The position numbers and the translations under genes were made by a program. 54,116 bases of DNA from an uncultured beta proteobacterium (lineage in GTDB: Bacteria > Pseudomonadota > Gammaproteobacteria > Burkholderiales > Burkholderiaceae): NCBI GenBank assembly GCA_903821995.1, contig CAIJNI010000036.1:1-54116 (forward strand), written 5' to 3'. Shown here one piece after another: positions 42,786-53,577 of this stretch; positions within the stretch are counted from its first letter, which is position 1; every line of letters begins with the position of its first letter. Under the pieces are notes generated by a model. That model searched no databases. It was given only the letters and a program-made list of their open reading frames with translations, and was not told the origin of the DNA.

Positions 42786-43004
42786 CTACTTCGCCCGGAA
42801 AACAATCCGAGCACGTGTCAGGTCATAGGGCGTCATCTCCACAGTGACCTTATCGCCTGGAAGAATGCGAATGTAATGCATCCGCATTTTTCCTGAAATA
42901 TGTCCCAATACAACATGTCCGTTTTCGAGTTTCACTCTAAACATTGCATTTGGTAAATTCTCAACAATCTCTCCAGCCATTTGAATGACATCATCTTTCG
43001 CCAT
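42786..43004 (-). CDS. infA: Translation initiation factor IF-1
   Basis: IF-1 is a small OB-fold protein that binds the A site of the 30S subunit. [20 protein letters not shown] and [20 protein letters not shown] are characteristic. The protein has 72 residues. It begins one base after the secY stop codon and precedes rpmJ. Confidence 0.98.
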   Translation of the reverse strand: MAKDDVIQMAGEIVENLPNAMFRVKLENGHVVLGHISGKMRMHYIRILPGDKVTVEMTPYDLTRARIVFRAK

Positions 43005-43005
43005 A

Positions 43006-44349
43006 TCAAGCGCCTGGGCCCATTTTGAAGTTAGCCTTCTTCATTAACGACTCATATTGTTGCTGCATTACATAAGATTGAACTTGGGCCATGAAGTCCA
43101 TCGTAACAACAACAATAATCAGTAAGGATGTGCCGCCAAAGTAGAAGGGGACATTCCAATTTAAAACTAGAAACTCTGGTAATAAACATACGATAGTGAT
43201 GTATGCTGCTCCTGCCAAAGTTAATCTAACTAAAATTTTATCAATGTACTTGGCTGTCTGATCACCGGGCCTAATCCCTGGAACAAAGGCCCCACTTTTC
43301 TTTAAATTATCGGCAGTCTCTTTACTATTAAAGACAAGCGCCGTATAAAAGAAACAAAAGAAAATAATCGCAGCAGCATACAAAATAATATAAACAGGCT
43401 GACCTGGCTGCAAAGTGCCAGATAAGTCTTTAATAAATCTTGAAAAGAAATTTGTGTTTTCACCAGAAGTGAACCAGCTTGCAATCGTTGCTGGAAATAA
43501 AATTATAGAGGACGCAAAGATTGGAGGTATAACACCCGACATATTTAATTTAAGCGGAAGGTGGGAAGACTGACCACCATAAACCTTGTTACCAACTTGC
43601 CTCTTTGCATAATTCACTAATATTCTACGCTGTCCACGCTCAACAAAGACTACAAAATAAGTCACTGCACCGACTACCAGAACAACTAATATTGACGAAA
43701 TAATACTCATTGAACCTGTTCTAACTAGTTCTAACAATCCACCTAAGGCATTGGGTAAACCTGATGCAATTCCAGCAAAAATAATAATCGAGATCCCATT
43801 ACCTAAACCACGCTCAGTAATTTGCTCACCCAACCACATTAAAAACATGGTTCCTGTTACTAAAGTGAACATAGTGATCAAACGGAAGGCTAGTCCTGGT
43901 TCAATTACCAAACCCTGTTGTGACTCTAAAGCAATTGCAATCCCTAAAGCTTGAAATGCTGCCAAGACTACCGTTCCATACCTTGTATATTGTGTTATCT
44001 TGCGCTGACCCGACTGACCTTCTTTTTTGATCGCTTCTAGCGTAGGCAAAACAACCGTTAACAGTTGCATAATGATCGATGCTGAAATATAGGGCATGAT
44101 ACCTAATGCAAAAACTGTAAACCGCGACAGCGCTCCACCTGAAAACAAATTAAACATTCCTAAAATGCCACCTTTTGCATCATTAAACAATGATGCCAAT
44201 TGATTTGGATCTATCCCTGGTACTGGAATGTGTGCTCCAACCCGATAAACGATCAAAGACAATACCAAGAATATAATTCGGTTTTTTAAGTCGCCGAATT
44301 TATTTCCTGATTTCATCAGAGAAGAATTATTAAGGGAAGTTGTGGCCAT
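43006..44349 (-). CDS. secY: Protein translocase subunit SecY
   Basis: SecY is the channel of the Sec translocon. The 447-residue protein has ten hydrophobic helices. [34 protein letters not shown] and the cytoplasmic loop [23 protein letters not shown] are conserved. The pore-plug and ring region falls in its normal place. It follows rplO by five bases. Confidence 0.98.
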   Translation of the reverse strand: MATTSLNNSSLMKSGNKFGDLKNRIIFLVLSLIVYRVGAHIPVPGIDPNQLASLFNDAKGGILGMFNLFSGGALSRFTVFALGIMPYISASIIMQLLTVVLPTLEAIKKEGQSGQRKITQYTRYGTVVLAAFQALGIAIALESQQGLVIEPGLAFRLITMFTLVTGTMFLMWLGEQITERGLGNGISIIIFAGIASGLPNALGGLLELVRTGSMSIISSILVVLVVGAVTYFVVFVERGQRRILVNYAKRQVGNKVYGGQSSHLPLKLNMSGVIPPIFASSIILFPATIASWFTSGENTNFFSRFIKDLSGTLQPGQPVYIILYAAAIIFFCFFYTALVFNSKETADNLKKSGAFVPGIRPGDQTAKYIDKILVRLTLAGAAYITIVCLLPEFLVLNWNVPFYFGGTSLLIIVVVTMDFMAQVQSYVMQQQYESLMKKANFKMGPGA

Positions 44350-44354
44350 CTAGA

Positions 44355-44795
44355 TTATGCTTCCTCAATAATCTTTCCACCAGCTGCTTCAATGGCTGCC
44401 TTAGCACCCGCTGTTGCAGTAATTCCTTTAAGAGTAATTGCACGGTTGATTTCACCCGTTTTAATGACCTTCATCGATTTAATTTGCTCATTTGCAAAGC
44501 CATGCTGCTTTAAAACCACTAAATCAATTTCAGTTGCTTCTAAACCTTGTAAATCAGACAAAGAAATTTCACCAACGTGTCTGCGCGTTAAGGATACAAA
44601 GCCACGCTTTGGTAAACGACGATACAAAGGCATTTGACCGCCCTCGAATCCAACTTTATGAAAGCCGCCAGAACGGGATTTTTGTCCCTTGTGTCCACGA
44701 CCAGCTGTTTTACCTAAGCCTGAACCAATGCCTCTACCCACGCGACGTTTAGCGTGTTTTGCACCTTCAGCTGGTTTTAATTTGTTTAGTTGCAT
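44355..44795 (-). CDS. rplO: 50S ribosomal protein L15
   Basis: L15 is recognised by its Gly/Lys-rich N-terminus ([20 protein letters not shown]) and by [20 protein letters not shown]. The protein has 146 residues. It lies between rpmD and secY. Confidence 0.98.
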   Translation of the reverse strand: MQLNKLKPAEGAKHAKRRVGRGIGSGLGKTAGRGHKGQKSRSGGFHKVGFEGGQMPLYRRLPKRGFVSLTRRHVGEISLSDLQGLEATEIDLVVLKQHGFANEQIKSMKVIKTGEINRAITLKGITATAGAKAAIEAAGGKIIEEA

Positions 44796-44824
44796 AATTT
44801 TTACCTTGATGGTTTCCTAATGAA

Positions 44825-45010
44825 TTAACTAACCACTTTGATTAGGTAAGACACTTTATTAATCATTCCACGAACTGCTGGTGTATCTTGCAACTCTGAA
44901 ACAGAATTGACGCGACGTAATCCTAAGCCACGTACTGTCGCACGATGACTTTCACGTGTTCCAATTACGCTTCTAATGAGTTGTACTTTGAGGGTTTTGT
45001 TCTCTGCCAT
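44825..45010 (-). CDS. rpmD: 50S ribosomal protein L30
   Basis: L30 is a 61-residue protein. [20 protein letters not shown] and [20 protein letters not shown] are diagnostic, with a central IGT...H pattern. It is 16 bases after rpsE. Confidence 0.97.
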   Translation of the reverse strand: MAENKTLKVQLIRSVIGTRESHRATVRGLGLRRVNSVSELQDTPAVRGMINKVSYLIKVVS

Positions 45011-45026
45011 AATTTTCTCGCTTCGA

Positions 45027-45545
45027 TTAACCTAAAATTTCTTCAATAGACTTGCCGCGTTTAGCTGCAATCTCAGATGGCGTACTCATTTTGCTTAACC
45101 CATTGATAGTCGCACGAACCATGTTGTATGGATTCGTTGAGCCAATAGATTTTGCAACTACATTAGTTACACCCATCACTTCAAATATTGCGCGCATTGG
45201 ACCACCAGCAATCACGCCAGTACCATCTTTAGCGGGTGACATTAAAACTCGAGATGCACCATGCTCACCAATCACTGAATGTTGTAATGTACCTGAACGA
45301 AGTGGCACTTTAATCATTTTACGGCGCGCCTCATCCATTGCTTTTTGAACAGCAACAGGTACTTCTTTTGATTTGCCTTTGCCCATACCAATTCGGCCAT
45401 CGCCATCACCTACAACTGTTAATGCTGCGAATCCTAAAATCCGTCCACCCTTAACAACTTTAGTAACACGATTTACAGCAATCATTTTTTCGCGTAAACC
45501 ATCATCGCGTTCTTCAGATTGCATTTTTGCTTGCATTTTTGCCAT
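45027..45545 (-). CDS. rpsE: 30S ribosomal protein S5
   Basis: S5 supports translational accuracy. [20 protein letters not shown] and [20 protein letters not shown] mark the N-terminal RNA-binding domain. The second domain contains [20 protein letters not shown]. The protein has 172 residues. Confidence 0.98.
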   Translation of the reverse strand: MAKMQAKMQSEERDDGLREKMIAVNRVTKVVKGGRILGFAALTVVGDGDGRIGMGKGKSKEVPVAVQKAMDEARRKMIKVPLRSGTLQHSVIGEHGASRVLMSPAKDGTGVIAGGPMRAIFEVMGVTNVVAKSIGSTNPYNMVRATINGLSKMSTPSEIAAKRGKSIEEILG

Positions 45546-45574
45546 AATTTTTCCTGATCTTTATCCGTTGTCTC

Positions 45575-45928
45575 TTAGAATTTGAGACCGGCTTCACGCG
45601 CGGCTTCTGCTAAGGCTTTAACACGTCCGTGATAACGAAACCCTGAACGATCAAAAGCAACTTCACTAACGCCTGCTTTAATTGCGCGTTCTGCAATGAG
45701 CTTACCAATTTCTTTTGCAGCTAAACTGTTTCCGCCATTAGTAATGGTAGCTCTCAACTCTTTTTCCATTGTTGAAGCGGATGCAAGCACTTGGGTTCCG
45801 CAAGCGCTATAAAGCTGTGCAGAAATGTGGCTATTCGAACGGAAAATAGACAAGCGATGTGTATTTAGCTCAGCAATTTTAATGCGCGTTTGACGTGAGC
45901 GACGGATACGGGAATCATTTTTATTCAT
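45575..45928 (-). CDS. rplR: 50S ribosomal protein L18
   Basis: L18 binds 5S r[23 protein letters not shown] and the ending [24 protein letters not shown] are family hallmarks (about residues 26-45 and 94-117). The protein has 117 residues. Confidence 0.98.
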   Translation of the reverse strand: MNKNDSRIRRSRQTRIKIAELNTHRLSIFRSNSHISAQLYSACGTQVLASASTMEKELRATITNGGNSLAAKEIGKLIAERAIKAGVSEVAFDRSGFRYHGRVKALAEAAREAGLKF

Positions 45929-45940
45929 AGTCGATCTCGA

Positions 45941-46474
45941 TTATTTCTTCTTAGTTTCTTTGATCAGAACCACTTCGTCGTGATAACGAACACCCTTACC
46001 TTTGTAGGGCTCAGGAGATCTATAAGCACGGACTTCAGCAGCGACTTGACCTACTTGCTGCTTATTGGCACCTTTAATAATAATTTCAGTTTGTGTTGGA
46101 GTTTCAGCCTTCACGCCTTCTGGCAACTGATAAACAACATCATGAGAAAAACCTAATTGAAGTTTAAGAGCAGTACCTTGAGCTTGAGCGCGATAACCAA
46201 CTCCAACTAAATTTAACTTACGCTCAAATCCTTTAGTAACGCCATTAACCATATTGTTAACAAGTGCTCGTGTTGTTCCAGATAATGCATTGGACTCACG
46301 TGACTCATCATTACAATTAACTTTCAAAATACCATCTTCTTGTTTAAGGCTAATCAATGGGTGCAAGTTGTGAGTTAAAGTACCTAAAGGACCTTTAACT
46401 GTTAACAATGCACCAGAGATAATAACCTCTGCACCTTTTGGTACGGGGATAGGAAATTTTCCAACGCGTGACAT
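45941..46474 (-). CDS. rplF: 50S ribosomal protein L6
   Basis: L6 lies near the factor-binding site. [17 protein letters not shown] at the start and [18 protein letters not shown] near the end are diagnostic. The protein has 177 residues and two similar domains. Confidence 0.98.
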   Translation of the reverse strand: MSRVGKFPIPVPKGAEVIISGALLTVKGPLGTLTHNLHPLISLKQEDGILKVNCNDESRESNALSGTTRALVNNMVNGVTKGFERKLNLVGVGYRAQAQGTALKLQLGFSHDVVYQLPEGVKAETPTQTEIIIKGANKQQVGQVAAEVRAYRSPEPYKGKGVRYHDEVVLIKETKKK

Positions 46475-46485
46475 ATTCTCTCTCC

Positions 46486-46881
46486 TTAGGCGACGTAGCA
46501 GATCACTTCGCCACCAACACCAGTAGCGCGAGCTTTACGATCTGTCATTACGCCTTGTGGCGTGGAAATAATTGCAACACCAAGACCATTCAAAACCTGT
46601 GGAATGTCATGGCAACCTTTGTATATGCGTAAGCCAGGTTTAGAAACTCTGTCAATACGCTCAATAACTGGTTTGCCAGCATAGTACTTTAATACAATAT
46701 TAAGTACCGGCTTAGCAGATTCGCCAGCGATTTCGAAGCTATCAATATAACCCTCGTCTTTTAAGACGTTTGCAATAGCAACTTTAATTTTTGATGACGG
46801 CATTGTTACTCCAGGCTTCTGTACCGCTTGCGCGTTACGAATTCTAGTTAACATGTCGGCGATTGGATCGGTAAAGCTCAT
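46486..46881 (-). CDS. rpsH: 30S ribosomal protein S8
   Basis: S8 binds 16S rRNA helix 21. [20 protein letters not shown] at the start and [20 protein letters not shown] near the end are diagnostic. The protein has 131 residues. In E. coli it represses the spc operon through a site at rplE; I did not identify such a site here. Confidence 0.98.
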   Translation of the reverse strand: MSFTDPIADMLTRIRNAQAVQKPGVTMPSSKIKVAIANVLKDEGYIDSFEIAGESAKPVLNIVLKYYAGKPVIERIDRVSKPGLRIYKGCHDIPQVLNGLGVAIISTPQGVMTDRKARATGVGGEVICYVA

Positions 46882-46902
46882 AATTTCTCCTAATCTCTCT
46901 TC

Positions 46903-47208
46903 TTACCAGCTAGCTTTAGTTACGCCCGGAATTTCACCTCTAAAGGCGATTTCACGGATTTTTCCACGCGCGAGTCCGAATTTACGGAAAGTCCCACGAG
47001 GGCGGCCAGTTAATGCACAACGATTACGTTGGCGCGTAGGACTTGCATTTCTCGGCAAGGCCTGAAGCTTCAAGCGTGCCTCGTAACGATCTTCCTCTGA
47101 CTTAGAGGTATCTTCGATAATAGCTTTGAGTTCTGCGCGCTTTGCTGCAAATTTAGCAACAGTCCTAGTGCGTTTTTTCTCGCGTTCAATTAATGACAGT
47201 TTAGCCAC
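46903..47208 (-). CDS. rpsN: 30S ribosomal protein S14
   Basis: S14 has 101 residues with [20 protein letters not shown] and [20 protein letters not shown]. The zinc-binding CxxC pairs are absent, so this is the zinc-independent (C-) long form. It lies between rplE and rpsH. Confidence 0.98.
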   Translation of the reverse strand: MAKLSLIEREKKRTRTVAKFAAKRAELKAIIEDTSKSEEDRYEARLKLQALPRNASPTRQRNRCALTGRPRGTFRKFGLARGKIREIAFRGEIPGVTKASW

Positions 47209-47217
47209 AATAACCTC

Positions 47218-47760
47218 TTAGTTACGGAATGGGAATTTAAAGGCCGCCAACAAAGCTTTCGCTTCATCATCGGTTTTAGCCGTGGTCGTAATACTAATAT
47301 TCATTCCACGTAATGCATCAATCTTGTCGTACTCAATTTCTGGGAAAATGATTTGCTCTTTAACGCCAATGTTGTAGTTACCACGTCCATCAAAAGCTTT
47401 TCCTGAAATACCACGAAAGTCTCTTACACGGGGCAGTGCCACAGTAATAAAACGATCTAAAAACTCATACATCCGCTGCCCACGCAAAGTCACCATTGCA
47501 CCAATAGGGTATCCCTGGCGAATTTTAAAACCCGCGATTGCTTTGCGCGCTTTCGTTACAACTGGCTTTTGACCTGCTACTTTAGTTAAGTCGCCAACAG
47601 CATGTTCAATAACTTTTTTATCAGCAATTGCCTCGCCTAACCCCATGTTGAGGGTGATTTTAGTAATTCTTGGCACTTCCATTACGGACTTGTACCCAAA
47701 TTTTGTTGTCAAATCGCCAACAATTTTATCTTTATAGTGTGCTTGTAATCGTGTAGTCAT
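47218..47760 (-). CDS. rplE: 50S ribosomal protein L5
   Basis: L5 binds 5S rRNA and contacts P-site t[23 protein letters not shown] and [20 protein letters not shown] are diagnostic. The protein has 180 residues. It follows rplX by 10 bases. Confidence 0.98.
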   Translation of the reverse strand: MTTRLQAHYKDKIVGDLTTKFGYKSVMEVPRITKITLNMGLGEAIADKKVIEHAVGDLTKVAGQKPVVTKARKAIAGFKIRQGYPIGAMVTLRGQRMYEFLDRFITVALPRVRDFRGISGKAFDGRGNYNIGVKEQIIFPEIEYDKIDALRGMNISITTTAKTDDEAKALLAAFKFPFRN

Positions 47761-47770
47761 TTTCTGTTCC

Positions 47771-48079
47771 TTATGCGCCTATAGTCGCACCAGTGGTTTT
47801 GAGAAATCTTACTTTTTTCCCATCAACCTCTTTAATGCCAACACGTGAAGGCTTACCATTTGCATCCAGTAAAGCCACATTAGATTTTTGTATTGGCATT
47901 GTTTTATCGACAACACCACCTACAACTCCAGCTGCTGGATTTGGCTTAACGTTCTTCTTATATAGATTAACGCCTTCTACTAAAACTTTTTGTTCAAGAA
48001 TGGCAGTTACTGTGCCTTTCTTGCCTTTGTCTCTACCAGTAGTAACGATTACCTGGTCGCCTTTAAGAATCTTATTCAT
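47771..48079 (-). CDS. rplX: 50S ribosomal protein L24
   Basis: L24 is an early assembly protein with a KOW motif ([20 protein letters not shown]). The protein has 102 residues. It follows rplN by 9 bases. Confidence 0.98.
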   Translation of the reverse strand: MNKILKGDQVIVTTGRDKGKKGTVTAILEQKVLVEGVNLYKKNVKPNPAAGVVGGVVDKTMPIQKSNVALLDANGKPSRVGIKEVDGKKVRFLKTTGATIGA

Positions 48080-48088
48080 GTTGTCCTC

Positions 48089-48457
48089 TTAAATTACTTC
48101 TGGGGCCAAAGAAACGATCTTCATAAAACGCTCAGTACGTAATTCACGAGTTACTGGGCCAAAGATCCTAGTTCCAATCGGCTCAAGCTTTGCATTAAGC
48201 AAAACTGCCGCATTGGCATCGAATTTGATAAGTGATCCATCGGAACGACGAACACCTTTTGCGGTGCGAACAACTACAGCATTGTAGATGTCACCCTTTT
48301 TAACGCGGCCCCGAGGAGCTGCTGATTTAACGGTTACTTTAATCACGTCGCCAATGCTTGCATATCGGCGCTTGGAACCACCCAAGACCTTGATGCACAT
48401 TACTTCACTAGCGCCAGTATTGTCAGCGACCTGTAGTCTGCTTTCAGTTTGAATCAT
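48089..48457 (-). CDS. rplN: 50S ribosomal protein L14
   Basis: L14 has 122 residues. The start [20 protein letters not shown], the segment [20 protein letters not shown] and the end [13 protein letters not shown] are diagnostic. It is the first gene of the spc block and follows a 196-base gap that carries its own promoter and leader. The ribosome binding site is a weak GGGGAT. Confidence 0.98.
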   Translation of the reverse strand: MIQTESRLQVADNTGASEVMCIKVLGGSKRRYASIGDVIKVTVKSAAPRGRVKKGDIYNAVVVRTAKGVRRSDGSLIKFDANAAVLLNAKLEPIGTRIFGPVTRELRTERFMKIVSLAPEVI

Positions 48458-48586
48458 TTTTTTATCCCCAACTTAAATGCCTTAGAAATCCTTTAGCAAT
48501 CAGTCTTGGTTCCGTTATGGGCTTTAAGTCTTTTATAACTCTCAGCCCGGATTAAAAACTTGTAATAACTTCTACCTTAAATTCAT

Positions 48587-48606
48587 TCTGTGAAATCAAT
48601 CACAGA
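48587..48606 (-). promoter_or_regulatory. 5'-terminal hairpin of the predicted rplN (spc) transcript
   Basis: TCTGTGA (48587-48593) and TCACAGA (48600-48606) form a perfect seven-base stem with a six-base loop. The predicted transcription start from the promoter at 48614-48642 falls at about 48606-48607, so the RNA would begin with this hairpin. The leader to rplN is about 150 bases and also has a GGGCT/AGCCC pair (48517-48521 region with 48544-48548 region, approximate). A regulatory or stability function is inferred. Confidence 0.55.
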
Positions 48607-48613
48607 GCCCAAC

Positions 48614-48642
48614 AATATATCAGTTATTTGCAAAATAAGCAA
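48614..48642 (-). promoter_or_regulatory. Predicted sigma-70 promoter of the spc block (rplN onward)
   Basis: On the minus strand TTGCTT (48637-48642) and TATATT (48614-48619) are separated by exactly 17 bases. It lies just after the rpsQ stop and is followed by a long leader before rplN. This matches the S10/spc operon boundary of E. coli. I see no terminator between rpsQ and this promoter, so read-through from rpsQ is likely as well. Confidence 0.7.
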
Positions 48643-48653
48643 GTATCTTTATA

Positions 48654-48926
48654 TTAAATACCTTTAGCTTCTTCTACTAATCGAGTTACAACCCAAGTCT
48701 TTGTTCTAGACAAAGGACGTGACTCAGAAATTTCAACTGTATCTCCCATTTTGAACTGATTAGCTTCATCATGAGCATGGTATTTTTTAGAATGCGCCAC
48801 GTACTTTCCATAAAGCTCGTGTTTAACTTTTCTTTCCACTAAAACAGTAACCGTCTTTTGCATCTTATCGCTTACAACACGACCAACCAAGGTTCTCTTT
48901 AGTGAAGTGGTAACAGCATCATTCAT
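48654..48926 (-). CDS. rpsQ: 30S ribosomal protein S17
   Basis: S17 is an OB-fold protein. [20 protein letters not shown] and [20 protein letters not shown] identify it. The protein has 90 residues. Its ATG overlaps the rpmC stop by four bases (ATGA). Confidence 0.98.
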   Translation of the reverse strand: MNDAVTTSLKRTLVGRVVSDKMQKTVTVLVERKVKHELYGKYVAHSKKYHAHDEANQFKMGDTVEISESRPLSRTKTWVVTRLVEEAKGI

Positions 48927-49117
48927 TTCTGACTCGCTTTCTGAGTAATTGCAGTTTTGACTCTAGCGATGTCCTTTTTGACCTTACCTAACTGGCTTGA
49001 GTCCTGCAATTGTTGTGTGCCTTTTTGCATACGTAATTTAAATTGTGCTTTGAGCAACTCAGATAATTCGTTGTTCAATGCCTTTACATCTTTAGTGATA
49101 AGTTCTTTCATTTGCAT
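48923..49117 (-). CDS. rpmC: 50S ribosomal protein L29
   Basis: L29 lies at the peptide exit tunnel and helps bind trigger factor and [23 protein letters not shown] and [20 protein letters not shown] are diagnostic. From the ATG 49117 it has 64 residues; starting at the second Met (MKEL) would give 62. It overlaps rpsQ by four bases. Confidence 0.96.
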   Translation of the reverse strand: MQMKELITKDVKALNNELSELLKAQFKLRMQKGTQQLQDSSQLGKVKKDIARVKTAITQKASQK

Positions 49118-49131
49118 AATTTATTCCTTGC

Positions 49132-49548
49132 TTATGAACCGATTTGACGAATAACAAATGCTGTCTGAATAGGCAATTTAGCAGACGCCAATCGGAATGC
49201 TTCACGAGCTAAAGTCTCATCAACCCCATCCATTTCATAAAGCACTTTTCCTGGTTGAATCTCAGCTACGTAATATTCCGGATTACCTTTTCCGTTACCC
49301 ATACGAACTTCTGCAGGCTTTGTTGAAATTGGCTTATCTGGGAATATACGAATCCATATTCTTCCACCCCTTTTAATATGACGCGTCATTGCACGGCGAG
49401 CTGCTTCAATCTGACGAGCAGTTAAACGCCCCCTAGCCATTGCTTTTAAACCAAACTCTCCAAAAGCTACTGAGCTTCCACGCGTAGCTTTTCCAGTGTT
49501 CCGGCCTTTTTGTTCCTTACGATATTTACGACGTTTTGGTTGCAACAT
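49132..49548 (-). CDS. rplP: 50S ribosomal protein L16
   Basis: L16 helps shape the A site. The start [20 protein letters not shown] and the segment [20 protein letters not shown] are diagnostic, with the hydroxylation-site region near RMGNGKG. The protein has 138 residues. It follows rpsC by two bases. Confidence 0.98.
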   Translation of the reverse strand: MLQPKRRKYRKEQKGRNTGKATRGSSVAFGEFGLKAMARGRLTARQIEAARRAMTRHIKRGGRIWIRIFPDKPISTKPAEVRMGNGKGNPEYYVAEIQPGKVLYEMDGVDETLAREAFRLASAKLPIQTAFVIRQIGS

Positions 49549-49550
49549 AA

Positions 49551-50354
49551 TTATTCTCCTGCCTTAACTTCTACGTCAGGCTTAACAACTTTACGAACCC
49601 TCTTAATTGCTGGTTTAACTTCAGGCTTGTCACCTGAATCAGCTCTCTTAGGTCCTCTAGGTAAGCGACGATTTTTCTTATCTTCTTCAGTTTCAGCCGT
49701 TGGAGCTGGAGCAATTGCTAAACCCCCACCTAAGGTATCACCCTTATAAACCCAAACCTTAACACCAATAATTCCGTATGTTGTTTCAGCTTCTGAAGTT
49801 GCGTAATCAATATCCGCCTTCAATGTATGAAGCGGAACACGTCCTTCTCTATACCATTCTCGGCGGGCAATTTCTGCTCCATTGAGACGACCCGAACTCA
49901 TGATTTTGATACCCTGGGCCCCAAGACGCATTGCGCTTTGCATTGCGCGCTTCATGGCGCGGCGGAACATAATACGCTTCTCTAATTGCTGTGTAATAGA
50001 GTCCGCTATTAATTGTGCATCAATTTCAGGCTTACGTATTTCTTCAATATTGACGTGAACAGGGACGCCCATGCGCTTTTGTAGCTCTTTACGCAACACT
50101 TCTATGTCTTCGCCTTTTTTACCAATAACCACGCCTGGGCGTGAACTATAAATTGTAATCTTTGCGTTTTTAGCTGGGCGCTCAATAATCACTTTACTAA
50201 CAGAAGCATTTTTAAGCTTCTTCTTTAAGTAATTTCTTACATCAATGTCTTCTTGCAACATTTTTGCAAAGTCAGTGTTACCTGCATACCAGCGTGAAGT
50301 CCAGTTGCGAGTTACCGCAAGACGGAAACCATTGGGATTAATCTTTTGACCCAT
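49551..50354 (-). CDS. rpsC: 30S ribosomal protein S3
   Basis: S3 guards the mRNA entry tunnel. [20 protein letters not shown], the KH motif [20 protein letters not shown] and the C-terminal domain [15 protein letters not shown] segment are present. At 267 residues it has a charged C-terminal tail (about 213-267, Lys/Arg/Glu-rich) longer than that of E. coli S3 (about 233 residues), as is common in betaproteobacteria. Confidence 0.97.
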   Translation of the reverse strand: MGQKINPNGFRLAVTRNWTSRWYAGNTDFAKMLQEDIDVRNYLKKKLKNASVSKVIIERPAKNAKITIYSSRPGVVIGKKGEDIEVLRKELQKRMGVPVHVNIEEIRKPEIDAQLIADSITQQLEKRIMFRRAMKRAMQSAMRLGAQGIKIMSSGRLNGAEIARREWYREGRVPLHTLKADIDYATSEAETTYGIIGVKVWVYKGDTLGGGLAIAPAPTAETEEDKKNRRLPRGPKRADSGDKPEVKPAIKRVRKVVKPDVEVKAGE

Positions 50355-50363
50355 GACTCTTCC

Positions 50364-50693
50364 TTAATTGCTCAAAGTCACAGTGATGTGACAAGTTTGT
50401 TTTTCGATCTTATTACCACGGCCTTTTGCGCGCGCAGTAAAACGCTTTAAAGATGTTGCTTTGTCAACAGTAATTGTCTTGACTTTAAGCTCATCAATAT
50501 CAGCACCATTGTTATGCTCTGCATTTGCAATCGCAGATTCCACTACTTTCTTAACAATAAATGCAGCCTTCTTTGGACTAAAAGTCAAAATATTAATTGC
50601 TCTAGAAATAGGCAAACCTCTAATTTGGTCAGCAACTAATCTGGTTTTCTGTGCCGAAATTCTTGCACTTTTATGAATTGCTTTGGCTTCCAT
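50364..50693 (-). CDS. rplV: 50S ribosomal protein L22
   Basis: L22 lines the exit tunnel. [20 protein letters not shown] and the C-terminal hairpin [20 protein letters not shown] are diagnostic. The protein has 109 residues. Confidence 0.98.
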   Translation of the reverse strand: MEAKAIHKSARISAQKTRLVADQIRGLPISRAINILTFSPKKAAFIVKKVVESAIANAEHNNGADIDELKVKTITVDKATSLKRFTARAKGRGNKIEKQTCHITVTLSN

Positions 50694-50702
50694 GATTTCC
50701 CC

Positions 50703-50978
50703 TTACTTCTTAGCTTTCTTGTCGGCTGCGTGACCTTTGAACGTCCGAGTCAATGCAAATTCGCCGAGTTTGTGACCGACCATATTTTCCGAAACATATA
50801 CTGGGACATGTTGACGACCGTTATGCACAGCAATCGTTAGTCCAATAAAATCCGGAAGAATAGTAGAACGTCTAGACCATGTTTTAATGGGCTTTTTATC
50901 TTTATTAGCCACTGAGGTTTCAACCTTTTTCACAAGGTTGGAATCACAAAATGGGCCTTTTTTAGCTGAACGAGTCAT
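50703..50978 (-). CDS. rpsS: 30S ribosomal protein S19
   Basis: S19 has 91 residues with [40 protein letters not shown] and [17 protein letters not shown]. It sits between rplB and rplV, its normal place. Confidence 0.98.
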   Translation of the reverse strand: MTRSAKKGPFCDSNLVKKVETSVANKDKKPIKTWSRRSTILPDFIGLTIAVHNGRQHVPVYVSENMVGHKLGEFALTRTFKGHAADKKAKK

Positions 50979-50996
50979 AGTTTTTTCCTCAGTCGA

Positions 50997-51827
50997 TTAG
51001 CGTTTTTGACGACGCTGTACGATCATTGTCGTAGTGCGTTTGTTGCGTCTTGTACGATAACCCTTTGTAGGGGTTCCCCATGGAGACACAGGAACGCGTC
51101 CCTCACCAGTTCTACCTTCACCACCACCATGCGGATGGTCAACAGGGTTCATGGCAACACCACGAACTGTTGGGCGAATACCACGCCAACGGTTTGCACC
51201 AGCTTTACCAATCTGTCTTAATGAATGCTCTTCATTTCCTACTTCGCCAATTGTTGCGCGGCATTCGATGTGAACTCTTCTAACTTCACCGGAACGCAAA
51301 CGCACTTGAGCGTAAATACCTTCACGAGCAAGCAATACAGCTGAGCCGCCAGCAGAACGCGCTATTTGCGCACCTTTACCGGGAAGCATTTCTACGCAAT
51401 GGATCGTACTTCCTACTGGAATATTTCTAATCGGTAAGTTGTTACCAGTTTTAATCGGAGCCTCTGATCCACTAATGATGACTTGACCAGCTTCCATTCC
51501 CTTAGCTGCAATAATGTAGCGTCTTTCACCATCGGCAAATAGAAGCAATGCCAAGTTGGCACTTCTATTTGGGTCATACTCTAAGCGTTCAATTTTAGAT
51601 GAAATACCATCTTTATCGTTTCTCTTAAAGTCGACAACACGGTAGTGATGCTTATGTCCGCCACCTTTGTGCCGAGTTGTGATGTGCCCGTTATTATTTC
51701 TACCTGCTTTTTGATGCTGTGGCTCTAACAGAGGTGCAAAAGGTTTACCTTTATGCAGGTCTGGATTGACCACTTTTACCATTGAACGACGTCCAGGTGA
51801 CGTCGGTTTTGTTTTCATCAGCGGCAT
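50997..51827 (-). CDS. rplB: 50S ribosomal protein L2
   Basis: L2 is needed for subunit association and peptidyl transfer. I start at [20 protein letters not shown] (ATG 51827), which has GGAGG eight bases upstream and lies one base after the rplW stop; a frame from 51848 would overlap rplW with no support. [20 protein letters not shown] and the catalytic-centre-near [13 protein letters not shown] are present. The protein has 276 residues. Confidence 0.97.
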   Translation of the reverse strand: MPLMKTKPTSPGRRSMVKVVNPDLHKGKPFAPLLEPQHQKAGRNNNGHITTRHKGGGHKHHYRVVDFKRNDKDGISSKIERLEYDPNRSANLALLLFADGERRYIIAAKGMEAGQVIISGSEAPIKTGNNLPIRNIPVGSTIHCVEMLPGKGAQIARSAGGSAVLLAREGIYAQVRLRSGEVRRVHIECRATIGEVGNEEHSLRQIGKAGANRWRGIRPTVRGVAMNPVDHPHGGGEGRTGEGRVPVSPWGTPTKGYRTRRNKRTTTMIVQRRQKR

Positions 51828-51828
51828 A

Positions 51829-52143
51829 TTATTTAACCTCCGATTCAAAGTTAATTTCTTGTCCAGGCTTTAATGAAACATAAGCCTTTTTCACATGGCT
51901 ACGACGACCTTCAAATCGTCCAAACCTTTTAGCCTTACCCTTTTGATTTACAACTTGGACTGACTCGACTTCTACTTTAAAAAGTAGTTCGACAGCTCCT
52001 TTAATCTCTAGCTTATTGGCATCGCGAGCAACTTCAAATACGACCTGCTCATTTTTATCAGCCACCATTGTGGCTTTTTCTGAAATCACAGGACCAAGCA
52101 ACACGCCTAAAAGGCGATGATCATTTTTTCTAGCTTGAATCAT
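51829..52143 (-). CDS. rplW: 50S ribosomal protein L23
   Basis: L23 is the exit-tunnel docking site for trigger factor and [23 protein letters not shown] and [20 protein letters not shown] are diagnostic. The protein has 104 residues. Its ATG overlaps the rplD stop by four bases (ATGA). Confidence 0.97.
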   Translation of the reverse strand: MIQARKNDHRLLGVLLGPVISEKATMVADKNEQVVFEVARDANKLEIKGAVELLFKVEVESVQVVNQKGKAKRFGRFEGRRSHVKKAYVSLKPGQEINFESEVK

Positions 52144-52760
52144 TTGAGCATCTCCTCTATTTGGGCAATTGCATCTTTGCCAACTAAAATATTTTGATAA
52201 TGAACTAGTGAAAGAGGGTCCGCATGCTTTGCTTCAACTATCGCCACCTTGTGGAGATTTCGTGAAGCCAAGTATAAGTTCTCATCAACTTTATCCAAAA
52301 TAATTAAAACAGACTCTAAGCCCATGGCCTTCACTTTTTCAGCTAAAAGCTTAGTCTTCGGTGAGTCTAAATTGAAATTATCAACGACGTTGATACGACC
52401 TTCTCTAGCTAACTGAGAAAATATCGAACGCATTCCTGCGCGGTACATTTTCTTATTAACTTTATGTTCAAAGTTTTCTTCTGGGGAGTTAGGGAATATT
52501 CTTCCGCCTCCACGCCACAATGGTGAAGATGACATACCAGCACGGGCACGGCCTGTACCTTTTTGTCTCCATGGTTTTTTAGTCGTGTGTCGAACTTGTT
52601 CGCGGTCTTTTTGTGCGCGATTACCACTTCTGGCATTCGCTTGATAAGCCACAACAACTTGGTGAACTAAAGCTTCGTTATATTCACGCTCAAAGACTTC
52701 TGATGAGGCTGTTACACCCGCACCAATTTTTCCGTTTGCTTCTAGGAGTTTAAGTTCCAT
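52140..52760 (-). CDS. rplD: 50S ribosomal protein L4
   Basis: L4 reaches into the exit tunnel. [20 protein letters not shown] is its loop signature, followed by [21 protein letters not shown] choose the second Met (52760), because the ribosome binding site AAGGAGG is only one base from the first ATG. The protein has 206 residues. In E. coli L4 represses the S10 operon. Confidence 0.97.
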   Translation of the reverse strand: MELKLLEANGKIGAGVTASSEVFEREYNEALVHQVVVAYQANARSGNRAQKDREQVRHTTKKPWRQKGTGRARAGMSSSPLWRGGGRIFPNSPEENFEHKVNKKMYRAGMRSIFSQLAREGRINVVDNFNLDSPKTKLLAEKVKAMGLESVLIILDKVDENLYLASRNLHKVAIVEAKHADPLSLVHYQNILVGKDAIAQIEEMLK

Positions 52761-52769
52761 CATCCCTCC

Positions 52770-53423
52770 TTAAGATTTTGTCGCTGGCGTTTTAACAGCC
52801 GGCGTAACAATAACTTTTCCACCACGTGATCCAGGAACTGCTCCTTTAACCAAAAGAAGCTGTCTTTCTGCATCGACGCGGGCGATTTCTAAATTCTGCA
52901 CTGTTCGTGTAACGTCACCAAGGTGCCCTGTCATACGCTTACCAGGAAATACTCGGCCTGGATCTTGCGCCATACCGATTGATCCCGGTACGTTATGTGA
53001 TCTAGAGTTACCATGGCTGGCACGACCGGAAGAAAAGTGATGGCGCTTAATAGTTCCAGCGTATCCTTTACCAATCGTTACGCCTTGAACGTCTACTTTT
53101 TGACCCACTGTAAATGTATCAACACCAACATGTGACCCAATGGTCATCTCTGCTAATTTTGTTGCGTCTACAGTGAATTCATTAAGCGCGTTTCCAGCTA
53201 AAACACCTGCTTTTGCAAAGTGTCCTGCCATTGCCTTTGTTACGCGGGAAGCGCGGCGTTCGCCATGCGCTAACTGAACAGCTGTATAGCCATCAGTTTC
53301 CTGAGTTTTGATTTGTGCAACTCGGTTATTGCTTACATCGATAACAGTGACCGGTATAGAGTCACCCTCATCAGTAAACAAGCGAGTCATGCCGACCTTC
53401 CGGCCGATCAAGCCTAAGCTCAT
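52770..53423 (-). CDS. rplC: 50S ribosomal protein L3
   Basis: L3 starts 50S assembly. [40 protein letters not shown] and [17 protein letters not shown] are diagnostic; the methylation-site Gln region is intact. The protein has 217 residues. It follows rpsJ after an unusual 154-base gap that holds a promoter and hairpins. Confidence 0.98.
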   Translation of the reverse strand: MSLGLIGRKVGMTRLFTDEGDSIPVTVIDVSNNRVAQIKTQETDGYTAVQLAHGERRASRVTKAMAGHFAKAGVLAGNALNEFTVDATKLAEMTIGSHVGVDTFTVGQKVDVQGVTIGKGYAGTIKRHHFSSGRASHGNSRSHNVPGSIGMAQDPGRVFPGKRMTGHLGDVTRTVQNLEIARVDAERQLLLVKGAVPGSRGGKVIVTPAVKTPATKS

Positions 53424-53475
53424 ATCATTGCTCCATTGTCGACATCGATTGGCCGACGAAAATTAATTAATGATC

Positions 53476-53537
53476 TTAAGTGAAGGAATTCTTACTTAAA
53501 ATCGCATCTTTTATTTTTTCCTACAAACTGCAGGAAA
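53476..53537 (-). promoter_or_regulatory. Structured leader of the predicted rplC transcript
   Basis: Two hairpins lie between the predicted start and rplC. The first, TTTCCTGCA/TGTAGGAAA on the minus strand (53529-53537 with 53517-53525), has nine pairs including one G-U and a three-base loop, and begins at the predicted 5' end. The second pairs TTAAGT (53476-53481) with ACTTAA (53494-53499), extended by AAG/CTT with one bulge. I infer an mRNA leader that may be a ribosomal-protein binding site. Confidence 0.55.
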
Positions 53538-53544
53538 GTCCAAC

Positions 53545-53573
53545 ATTCTAACTAATTATTTTAGTTTGTGCAA
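53545..53573 (-). promoter_or_regulatory. Predicted sigma-70 promoter upstream of rplC
   Basis: On the minus strand TTGCAC (53568-53573) and TAGAAT (53545-53550) are 17 bases apart. The -35 begins five bases after the rpsJ stop. Transcription would start near 53538, leaving a leader of about 115 bases. It would express rplC and the following genes separately from tuf-rpsJ. Confidence 0.65.
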
Positions 53574-53577
53574 CTCT

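Noticed and set aside
46903..47208. S14 without zinc ligands as a mutated gene
   Set aside because: The 101-residue zinc-independent form of S14 normally lacks the CxxC pairs.
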